The translations under genes and the position numbers were made by a program. DNA of 10,320 nucleotides from Chlamydiota bacterium (lineage in GTDB: Bacteria; Chlamydiota; Chlamydiia; Chlamydiales; JAJFMK01): contig JAJFMK010000038.1 in assembly GCA_021772215.1 (NCBI GenBank), positions 1 to 10,320 of the forward strand, given 5' to 3'. The notes beneath the pieces are model-generated. The model made no database searches. It worked only from the letters and a program-made list of their open reading frames with translations, and was not told where the DNA came from. Positions 1-5,935 of this stretch are shown here, piece after piece (position 1 is the stretch's first letter; every line of letters starts with the position of its first letter).

Positions 1-1
1 T

Positions 2-991
2 TTAACTAGCTACGGAACGTTGATGCAGGACTTTGATCTCTTCTCTGCCCAAGATTTTGAGATGATCATCTTAGATGAGGCGCAGACCATCAAAAATGAG
101 AGGGCCAAAGCGAGCCTGGCGCTTGCCAAGCTGGACTGCTCCTTTCGTCTTGCTCTCACCGGCACGCCGATCGAAAACCACCCGGGCGAACTCAAAGCGA
201 TCCTCGACTTTCTCCTGCCCGGTCTCATCACCGAAGAGGAGCTTGCCAAACCAGAGGCAGCGAAGCGCAAAATCTCTCCCTTTATCTTACGGCGAACCAA
301 AGAGGAGGTTCTTGACGACCTACCACCATTGATCGAAAAGAATCTCTACCTTTCGATGGAAGAGGAACAGCGAACTTTTTACGAAACTCTCCTCAAACGA
401 GGCCGTGAGGGGTTAATTGAGAAAGAATCCTCGACAGACTCTTCGAAAAAACGGATGGAGATTTTCGAGCTACTCTTAAGACTGAGACAGACCCTCTGCC
501 ACCCTCTACTTATCGGCTCCGAAGCGCCCAGTATCAAATTAGAGCAGCTAAAGCGGGACCTCCAAGAGATGATGAGCAAAAACGAAAAGGTGATCATTTT
601 TAGCCAGTTCACCTCATTTTTAAAGATTATCAAAAGAGAGATCCCCTACAGCTGCCTCTACCTCGACGGTGAGACGAAAGACCGTGAATGCATTGTCGAC
701 GCATTTCAAAATGACCCGGAAGCGAACCTACTATTAATGAGCCTTAAAGCGGGAGGAACCGGCCTCCACCTCAGCGCCGCCGATCAGGTGATCTTACTCG
801 ACCCCTGGTGGAATGAGGCGGTCGAAGCCCAAGCTATCAGTCGCGCCCATCGCATGGGACGTCAAAGAGCTGTTGTTGTCAGGCGCTACCTTATATTAGA
901 TAGTGTCGAGATGCGCATGCTAGAACTACAAGAGAAGAAGCTTCAGTTTCAAGAGCTCTTTATCAACGATCTCGATTTAATATTTTATTAA
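2..991 (+). CDS. SNF2/SWI2-family DEAD/DEAH-like helicase, C-terminal part (5'-truncated by the window edge)
   Basis: The frame is already open at base 2 and reads LTSYGTL before the first in-frame start-like codon (TTG at 20). The gene therefore begins left of the window, and 329 residues are visible before TAA at 989-991. Motifs appear in SNF2 order: a DEAQ Walker B box at 74-85, LTGTPIEN (motif III) at 155-178, an FSQF-type motif IV near 600-610, the AGGTGLHL motif V near 750-775, a DPWWN box near 800-815, and QAISRAHRMGRQ (motif VI, arginine finger) at 830-865. This is the ATPase lobe-1 end plus a complete lobe 2. The family comprises dsDNA translocases that remodel protein-DNA complexes. 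Bacterial members (RapA/HepA-like and YwqA-like) act on RNA polymerase or DNA, and the target here cannot be told. The missing part should hold the Walker A site and any N-terminal SWIM zinc finger. The family call is very secure. Confidence 0.95.
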   Translation, partial: LTSYGTLMQDFDLFSAQDFEMIILDEAQTIKNERAKASLALAKLDCSFRLALTGTPIENHPGELKAILDFLLPGLITEEELAKPEAAKRKISPFILRRTKEEVLDDLPPLIEKNLYLSMEEEQRTFYETLLKRGREGLIEKESSTDSSKKRMEIFELLLRLRQTLCHPLLIGSEAPSIKLEQLKRDLQEMMSKNEKVIIFSQFTSFLKIIKREIPYSCLYLDGETKDRECIVDAFQNDPEANLLLMSLKAGGTGLHLSAADQVILLDPWWNEAVEAQAISRAHRMGRQRAVVVRRYLILDSVEMRMLELQEKKLQFQELFINDLDLIFY

Positions 992-1202
992 TCCACCTCT
1001 TTCCCCATACCTTAATGTCGTTGATATATTTCCAACCCAACAAATAGATAGATATGGCAAATAAAATTTGACCCAAGACAATTAAGAGGAGGCCAAAAGC
1101 TGCTTTTTTCTCTAAGCTCAGGTGTGTAATTGCTAAGATAGGGACCCCTACCCAGCCGCAAAAGGAGAATATAAGAAAAAGGATTCCGCTTTTTTTCTTC
1201 AT
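963..1202 (-). CDS. Small two-helix membrane protein, resembling 'transporter suffix' domain proteins
   Basis: The frame is open from 1265 (TTG) to TGA at 963-965. The preferred start is ATG at 1200-1202, giving MKKKSGILFLIFSF and 79 residues, with a charged head followed at once by a hydrophobic helix. ATG at 1215-1217 and TTG at 1265 are alternatives, and none of the three has a clear Shine-Dalgarno. The protein has two predicted membrane helices split by the short polar loop LSLEKKAA, then a basic tail (WGKRWINKI). The pattern of helix, 'LS-x-x-K-A' loop, and second helix ending in LLG plus a polar tail recalls the short transporter-suffix family of unknown function. That match is from memory of the pattern, not from a search. 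The gene is convergent with the helicase and overlaps its last 29 bases. Composition and hydrophobic pattern suggest a real gene, but the start is uncertain. Confidence 0.6.
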   Translation of the reverse strand: MKKKSGILFLIFSFCGWVGVPILAITHLSLEKKAAFGLLLIVLGQILFAISIYLLGWKYINDIKVWGKRWINKILNRDR

Positions 1203-1333
1203 AAACTTAAAGCCCATGTGACAAAGAAAATAAGGAGATAAAATTGAGAGACGATATATTACCAAGATCTAAAAAAACATGGTGATGTAATCAATTATTA
1301 ACAATCCCGCTGCCGTTTAAAACGATGTAGTAA

Positions 1334-1771
1334 CTAGCAGACTAGCGGAACGAGATCCCAAATCTGATTCGGATTCTGCTCCACAAGATCCTTCGTAAAC
1401 ACTCGGTCAATTTTACCCTCAACTTGAGAGCTTAGCTCTTTTTTTAACACACCAAGAAAATGCGGCTCAGAAATAATATAGAGATTTTGAAAAGCGCGAT
1501 TTGTTAAGGCGCGATCGAGCTCCTCAGATACCATCTTAGCAAAGAGCTGATCCTTTTTATCTTTAGCTGTCGTTTTAGGCTGATAGGTATTAGATCCATT
1601 GCCAACGCGCGGATTATTTCTTCCTAGACTATCCGCTTCGAGATCAATAGGGCGCTTATTCATTTCCGGGTGAACTAAAGAGGCGACCTCTTCGAGCTCT
1701 CCGACGCGAATTACACGATAAAATTTTGCCTTTTCAGCATTAACTGTCACAACCCAAGCTTTCTCTTTCAT
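1334..1771 (-). CDS. Host attachment protein / BaeRF12-like domain protein
   Basis: The 145-residue protein starts at ATG 1769-1771 with a good Shine-Dalgarno (AAGGAG, complement of 1778-1783) 6 nt upstream. It follows the PF10116 ('host attachment protein') pattern. An N-terminal beta strand with W-V-V-T-V-N-A-E-x-A-x-F-Y (residues 6-18) leads to the 'L-E-E-V..L-V-H-P-E' stretch (25-36). A polar linker with D-S-L-G-R and Q-P-K-T follows (48-66), then a helix (72-92) and the strand-helix 'P-H-F-L-G-V-L-K-K-E-L' (103-113). This family belongs to the bacterial relatives of archaeo-eukaryotic release factor eRF1 (BaeRF group), some of which are thought to act on ribosomes. The 'attachment' name comes from one early report and should not be taken as the function. 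It is the second gene of a pair with the PEBP protein, whose stop codon lies 3 nt upstream, so translation is probably coupled. Confidence 0.85.
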   Translation of the reverse strand: MKEKAWVVTVNAEKAKFYRVIRVGELEEVASLVHPEMNKRPIDLEADSLGRNNPRVGNGSNTYQPKTTAKDKKDQLFAKMVSEELDRALTNRAFQNLYIISEPHFLGVLKKELSSQVEGKIDRVFTKDLVEQNPNQIWDLVPLVC

Positions 1772-1774
1772 CTT

Positions 1775-2239
1775 CTACTCCTTGGAATATCGTCCAATAA
1801 TTTCTGCCTGCTCAATAATATGTTCCTTCATCGCCTCGAAAAGCTCCTCTTTGGTTGCTCCCGACTTAAGATTCAACTCAGTATCGAGAGCATAGAGCTT
1901 GAAGAAATAGCGATGATCCCCAATAGGTGGACAGGGGCCGCGATAGCCTACCTCATTCCACCCATTTAACCCCTCAAGAGCTCCTAAGCTTTTTAGATCT
2001 GCATCCTTAGAAAGCTCACTCACGCCTCCAGGGATGTTATAGACCACCCAGTGAACAAAGACCATCTTCGGCGCTGCCGGATCGGGAGCATCTGGATCAT
2101 CAACGATGATGGCATAACTGACACAGCTTTCATCACCTCCCTTCCACCTTAAATGAGGCGAAAGATCAGCTCCTTGGCATGTGTGCTCTACTGGGATCCT
2201 TCCCCCATCTAAAAAGGCGGAACTATCGAGTGTTAACAT
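1775..2239 (-). CDS. YbhB/YbcL-family (PEBP, Raf-kinase-inhibitor-like) protein
   Basis: The 154-residue protein has the full length typical of bacterial phosphatidylethanolamine-binding-protein homologues. The ligand-pocket signatures are clear: DDPDAP at residues 47-52, V-H-W at 62-64, the GYRGPCPP loop at 98-105 and H-R-Y-F-F-K-L-Y-A-L-D at 109-119. The start is ATG 2237-2239, preceded by a weak CAGG element. There is no signal peptide, so the protein is expected to be cytoplasmic. Bacterial members bind small anionic or phospholipid-like ligands, but the physiological role is unknown in most species. The gene leads a two-gene unit with the BaeRF12-like gene, with its own stop codon inside the next gene's ribosome-binding region. 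The family assignment is secure and the substrate is not. Confidence 0.93.
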   Translation of the reverse strand: MLTLDSSAFLDGGRIPVEHTCQGADLSPHLRWKGGDESCVSYAIIVDDPDAPDPAAPKMVFVHWVVYNIPGGVSELSKDADLKSLGALEGLNGWNEVGYRGPCPPIGDHRYFFKLYALDTELNLKSGATKEELFEAMKEHIIEQAEIIGRYSKE

Positions 2240-2388
2240 AAGACCTGAGACTACAGAAAAACCTCATCGATTGACAAGACAAAATTATCCTTGCTACTGT
2301 TTTGTTTATGACAAAGCTGTTGTGACAAGACCATCAAATTTGCATCTCGACAAAAAGATTCAAGGCTTTACCGAAGAGAGAGGGAGCA

Positions 2389-2420
2389 AATCTAAAAAGA
2401 GACTAAAGCGTTTTTAGATT
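2389..2420. repeat. 10-bp perfect inverted repeat at the 3' end of the 625-residue gene
   Basis: AATCTAAAAA at 2389-2398 is exactly complementary to TTTTTAGATT at 2411-2420, with a 12-nt loop. The TAG stop of the minus-strand gene (2403-2405) lies in the loop. The stem is A/T-rich and no long T-run follows on the minus strand, so it is at best a weak intrinsic terminator or an mRNA 3'-end stabiliser. Confidence 0.45.
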
Positions 2421-4280
2421 CTCATTGACCAGCTGCTTGTAGTCGCTGCGAATTCTATCGAGCGTGGCGCTGTAAGCCTGTTTAGCTGAAACAAGAGCCA
2501 TATCGCGAGTCTGAAGGGCCGCCTCTTGACCTCGTTTATAGATGCTCTCCTGCTCACTTTTTGCAAGATTCACGCCCAAGTTAGTAATGAAGAGATTCGT
2601 ACTCGCAGCTTTTCTCTCTGATCGTCTTCGCTCTAACTCAATCTTAATAGCGACTCTCGCCTCATCACTTTGCGCATCGAGAAAACGTCTTTCAAGACTA
2701 CTGATCTTCCCATTTAGGGAGCTGATCTCCCACTCTTGGTCAATAACGCGTTGACGGGTAGCAGATAGAGCCGTCTCTTTTGAATGTTCCAAATTCCTCA
2801 AAGAGCGTTCATAGAGTTGATGGATCTGTTGCTGCTTCTCAGAGAGCTGGAAAGAAGCTACAGCTTTCTCACCTTTGAGCTCTTCTAGCTTGGTGACGAG
2901 GGGGAGGGGAAGAAACCTCTTAGCGCCATTCCAGCTATTACATTTAAGAAATTCCTCAAAGCTCTTTGAGCTTAGTCTTATAAGATAGAGCTTAGTCAGC
3001 CTATTCTTAGCCACATCCGTAACAACACTGTAATCAAGGGCTCTGAGAGTGATCTTCTCTAAAAATTCATCATAGTCCTTGAGACGATCTAATGTGCGCT
3101 CTAAAAGCTCGGCAAACTTATTTCGATCAACCAGTCCGGTGCTCACAAGCTGCCAGCCCTCTTTGACGCCACCGAACTTCTCTAAAATCTTATCAACGCT
3201 AGGAGTTTTTAAGATCTCCTCTTCAGCTCTGGCTTGTATGCTCTTAGAAAAGTTACCGGCGTTGTCTTCAGGTGATAGAATTCTCAATGTGAAGATATTC
3301 CATGAGTACTTTTTGATGATCTCAGAGATCTCCATCTTTGCCGTCTCAGCGAGGGCGCGCGCTTTGAATATATTCGCCTCAAAGACACACCCGTGAATCA
3401 TCTCCCAGAGACCGTTTCCCTGCTCTTGGTAGAGTTCAAGAAGTCCCTTTGACTGAACTCTCTCTAATAAGAGCTCCCTTATGCCATCTTTTCCTAAAAG
3501 CTCCACCTCGGGACCATAAACTCTTTGCATCTCGCTATAGGTTGTAATTGTCATGAGCGTCTCAAAGATCTTAGGACGCATTATCTCAGGACTAAACATG
3601 CGATCTTGGACAGGCCCTGAGCCGTGCTTTTTTTGGAAGTCGCGATAGTTTAGTTTTTCAAAGTCATCGCTGACAAGACCAATCAGCACCTGCTGATTCG
3701 TATTATTTGGCAGCCAGCTAAGCTCTACAGAAAAGTTTCTCTTTGCCTCGCCATAGTTGCTACTATTGGCTATCTCTTGCTCAATTGCTGTGGCTAACCA
3801 GGGAGAGTTGTCCGGTGTAAAGATCTGATTCGTTAAGGGGCCTGTCCCATGCTTATTTTTAAATGAGCTGTACTCCGTAAAGTTTTGACTTAAGAGCTTC
3901 TGCAGATCAGCTTTAGTTAAAATCTCATATTTATCGATCTTGCTACCGAAGCGCCGACGAATTTCTGGATAGGAGAGCTGTTTATGATTGATCGTGCGAA
4001 CAGCCACTTCACCTTGTGCTTGTCGATATTGTGGGTCGTCCCAAAATTGCCTTGTAAGCTGGGTAAAGCCTGTAATAACGAGCGCCACAGCAACAACAGC
4101 GGCCGCTGAAGTCAGAAGCGGCGTTGCGGCATAAACGGCTCCCACGGCAGCTGCGGCTCCGCCAAGAATCGCTACCGCTGCGATGCCATGCATGACCGCC
4201 TCTCTTTGATGCCACTTGGGGCTTAGGTGGTTATATCTTTCAGCCCAATTAAAATCCGCACCAACAGTTAAAGCAGTCAT
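2403..4280 (-). CDS. Unrecognised 625-residue protein: N-terminal membrane hairpin, ~10 degenerate 37-residue repeats, C-terminal coiled coil (possible inclusion-membrane/secreted protein)
   Basis: The start is ATG 4278-4280 with GAGG a few bases upstream and a perfect TATAAT further up. No known family was recognised. Residues 29-50 and 53-75 are two Ala/Val-rich hydrophobic helices joined by a very short turn (ATPLLT), with no cleavable signal peptide. Residues ~102-475 are built from a repeated unit anchored on a '(S/N)Y-x-E-(F/I/M)-x-(K/R)-x-(H/F/Y)-G' start. The anchor aromatic or aliphatic residue falls at 104, 137, 176, 212, 248, 280, 318, 362, 403 and 441. The copies at 137 and 212 also share HG(T/S)GP, and the copy at 280 shares the G-N-G variant. 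From ~470 to 625 the chain is Glu/Lys/Arg/Gln-rich and likely coiled coil. A bilobed hydrophobic segment followed by a helical cytosolic part is the hallmark layout of chlamydial Inc proteins, so export by type III secretion is a reasonable inference. A bacterial inner-membrane scaffold would look similar. Confidence 0.85.
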   Translation of the reverse strand: MTALTVGADFNWAERYNHLSPKWHQREAVMHGIAAVAILGGAAAAVGAVYAATPLLTSAAAVVAVALVITGFTQLTRQFWDDPQYRQAQGEVAVRTINHKQLSYPEIRRRFGSKIDKYEILTKADLQKLLSQNFTEYSSFKNKHGTGPLTNQIFTPDNSPWLATAIEQEIANSSNYGEAKRNFSVELSWLPNNTNQQVLIGLVSDDFEKLNYRDFQKKHGSGPVQDRMFSPEIMRPKIFETLMTITTYSEMQRVYGPEVELLGKDGIRELLLERVQSKGLLELYQEQGNGLWEMIHGCVFEANIFKARALAETAKMEISEIIKKYSWNIFTLRILSPEDNAGNFSKSIQARAEEEILKTPSVDKILEKFGGVKEGWQLVSTGLVDRNKFAELLERTLDRLKDYDEFLEKITLRALDYSVVTDVAKNRLTKLYLIRLSSKSFEEFLKCNSWNGAKRFLPLPLVTKLEELKGEKAVASFQLSEKQQQIHQLYERSLRNLEHSKETALSATRQRVIDQEWEISSLNGKISSLERRFLDAQSDEARVAIKIELERRRSERKAASTNLFITNLGVNLAKSEQESIYKRGQEAALQTRDMALVSAKQAYSATLDRIRSDYKQLVNENLKTL

Positions 4281-4325
4281 ATTTCCTCTTTTTAAACTTT
4301 AGCTGATCAGTATATTTTATTAATG

Positions 4326-4362
4326 TTAATATTATATTAAGACTGCTTTAATATTTCATTAA
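4326..4362 (-). promoter_or_regulatory. Candidate promoter and operator dyads upstream of the 625-residue protein gene
   Basis: On the minus strand a perfect TATAAT lies at 4331-4336, about 50 nt upstream of the ATG. No good -35 is seen at 16-18 bp spacing. The -10 is embedded in a perfect 15-bp palindrome (TTAATAT-T-ATATTAA, 4326-4340). A second TTAAT-N5-ATTAA dyad lies at 4348-4362, with centres 22 bp apart, about two helical turns. The surroundings are very A/T-rich, so chance dyads are likely. Confidence 0.35.
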
Positions 4363-4373
4363 GGATACACTGA

Positions 4374-5558
4374 TTAATTGAATAAACGCTCTTTGATGAG
4401 CCGCAGAGCATACCGAATGGCGAGCTTTCCTTTGTAGTGGAAGCAAAGATCGATCATCTCTTTTTGGCTTAAGTGTTTAAAGGCACGCACCACAGCGTCA
4501 ATGCGCAAATCCTTTTTCTCACGATAGATCTGCCGCATCAGATATTCACAGGCGCGCCAACTAAAAGCTGTATAGGAGCGGATCGCCCTCTTATAATCAT
4601 AGAAAAAGAGATCCGGCTTCTCTAAATAGCGCAAGATATGGGTAGCTGCTGTACTGCCGCTCCACATAGCGTGGCGGATGCCCTCAAGAGCGAGTGGATT
4701 GATCATTGAGATGGCATCGCCGATACCGATTACCCGGCCATGAACATGAGCATCATTTCGGCCAATCGAGTAAAAAAGCGTCTTTCCATGGCGATCGACC
4801 ACCTGGGAAGGGTCTTGAAGCTTTTGATTAATGATCTGATCGAGGTAATAGCGATAGGACTCCTCATGCGGGATCAGCTTCTCTTTTGCAAAGTAGCGCC
4901 CAACGCCCACTTTAAGTCTTCCTCTCTCCATTGGAAAAATCCAGCCATAACCTTGTGGCATCCAGTGGTTTCCGATGAAAAAGGCGAGCTTATCACGCCA
5001 GAGCTCCCAATCTCGGTCTGAAACCTGAAGAAGATGCTCGATCCCGGTCGCTTCGACCATGCGCCATTTCTTCAGTTTGGGATTTAAGACAGCGCGCTGC
5101 GCCCCGCTGGCATCAACGATCACTTTTGCCGCCAGCTGGCGGTGGCCATCTCCTCCAGTCTCCTTTAAGTCGACAAGAGAGTGATCACCTCCTTCTTGAT
5201 GAGAGTGGTAACTATACCCCATCAAAACCTCTTGGCCAGATCTCTTAACCTCGTCGGCCAAAAAGGCTCTAAGGGCAGCAAAGTCAAAGACCACACCCTG
5301 CTCTTCCTCAGCGCGCCAATTCACCTGATCATTGGTTGAGGCAATATAAACCTCACGCCAGCTCGCCCCCACAACAGTTTGAGGTAAGCCAAAATCCTCC
5401 ATCACCTCATTTAAAGAGCCGGCAGTTGAGAAGTTGTTCACGTCAAAATCTTTCGATTTCTCCACCAAAAGCACCTTAGCACCAGCGGCAGCTAACGCTC
5501 TTGCACACTGGCCGCCCGCAGGCCCCGCCCCGATCACTACAACGTCAAATGAGTCCAT
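4374..5558 (-). CDS. FAD-dependent oxidoreductase, geranylgeranyl reductase family
   Basis: The 394-residue protein starts at ATG 5556-5558, directly ahead of the Rossmann strand, so the start is well placed although no strong Shine-Dalgarno is visible. The FAD-binding GAGPAG lies at residues 10-15, with the ribose-binding acid E33 at the end of the second strand. DASG follows at 149-152 and the family's GYGWIFP box at 203-209. The second FAD motif, V-I-G-I-G-D-A-I-S-M-I-N-P-L with the following E-G-I-R-H-A-M, spans 276-298. This set is typical of the group 1 flavoprotein family that includes ChlP/BchP, archaeal lipid reductases and menaquinone-saturating MenJ. Family members reduce isoprenoid double bonds, and the substrate here is unknown. 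With no chlorophyll or archaeal lipid genes nearby, a quinone side chain or other polyprenyl group is the most plausible target (inference). The C-terminal ~90 residues are basic and helical, consistent with peripheral membrane association. The gene lies 93 bp upstream of the repeat-protein gene and could be cotranscribed with it. Confidence 0.87.
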   Translation of the reverse strand: MDSFDVVVIGAGPAGGQCARALAAAGAKVLLVEKSKDFDVNNFSTAGSLNEVMEDFGLPQTVVGASWREVYIASTNDQVNWRAEEEQGVVFDFAALRAFLADEVKRSGQEVLMGYSYHSHQEGGDHSLVDLKETGGDGHRQLAAKVIVDASGAQRAVLNPKLKKWRMVEATGIEHLLQVSDRDWELWRDKLAFFIGNHWMPQGYGWIFPMERGRLKVGVGRYFAKEKLIPHEESYRYYLDQIINQKLQDPSQVVDRHGKTLFYSIGRNDAHVHGRVIGIGDAISMINPLALEGIRHAMWSGSTAATHILRYLEKPDLFFYDYKRAIRSYTAFSWRACEYLMRQIYREKKDLRIDAVVRAFKHLSQKEMIDLCFHYKGKLAIRYALRLIKERLFN

Positions 5559-5560
5559 GT

Positions 5561-5617
5561 TTGACAGGATAGAATAAAATCGATATTCCTTTGGACTAAA
5601 AAATTTATTCTTACTAT
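5561..5617 (+). promoter_or_regulatory. Candidate promoter region of the small lipoprotein gene
   Basis: A perfect -35 hexamer TTGACA lies at 5561-5566, but the -10 at 17-bp spacing (TATTCC, 5584-5589) is poor. Downstream, TTGGAC (5591-5596) with TACTAT (5612-5617) at 15-bp spacing is an alternative that would give a leader of about 30 nt. The region is shared with the start of the divergent flavoprotein gene. Confidence 0.3.
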
Positions 5618-5656
5618 GGTGCGGGTGTAGAAAAAATTTTTATATGGAGGTCATTT

Positions 5657-5935
5657 ATGAAGTTAAGATATTTAGCACTTATCGCCGCGCCTTTGATGCT
5701 CGGTGGCATGACAAGCTGCCAAAAGCAGGATCAAAAAGCAGAAAACAACCGTCAAACGATGGATCAGCAGATGAATAATCACCAGCAAAACGGCAACGGT
5801 CAGGGATATAGAAGCTCTGATAACTACAACAACAACTCCCAAAATAACCAGAATATGCAGATGCAAAATCAGGACAACAGGGAGAACTCAAATCAACCAC
5901 GACACGGCGCTTACCGCGCACCCGGCCGAAGGTAG
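5657..5935 (+). CDS. Small Asn/Gln-rich putative lipoprotein
   Basis: The 92-residue protein starts at ATG 5657, with GGAGG (5646-5650) 6 nt upstream. The N-terminus has a basic head (MKLR), a hydrophobic core and a relaxed lipobox ending GGMTSC. Cys21 is the likely lipidation site, although Met at -3 is not the usual Leu, so lipidation is probable rather than certain. The mature part is low-complexity: about 32 of the 71 residues after Cys21 are Asn or Gln, with many Asp, Arg and Ser and no predicted fold. The tail is Pro/Gly/Arg-rich (APGRR). No family was recognised. It is expected to be an unstructured, envelope-anchored polypeptide, and function is unknown. The upstream flavoprotein gene is divergent. 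The TAG stop (5933-5935) is immediately followed by the complement of the mscL stop, leaving no room for a terminator between them. Confidence 0.8.
   Translation: MKLRYLALIAAPLMLGGMTSCQKQDQKAENNRQTMDQQMNNHQQNGNGQGYRSSDNYNNNSQNNQNMQMQNQDNRENSNQPRHGAYRAPGRR

Noticed and set aside
1314..1324. Short palindrome CGTTTAAAACG between the BaeRF12-like gene and the small membrane gene
   Set aside because: It is an isolated 11-mer with no T-run, second copy or promoter element beside it, and could easily be chance.
2181..2417. A 78-codon plus-strand ORF across the gap between the PEBP gene and the repeat-protein gene
   Set aside because: It overlaps both flanking genes antisense, has no ribosome-binding site and no recognisable domain or hydrophobic pattern. 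It is probably a chance reading frame.
5672..5921. Two minus-strand ORFs of 64 and 80 codons opposite the lipoprotein gene
   Set aside because: Their valine/isoleucine/leucine- or cysteine/serine-rich composition is simply the complement of Asn/Gln codon runs, and the plus-strand frame has the Shine-Dalgarno and lipobox.
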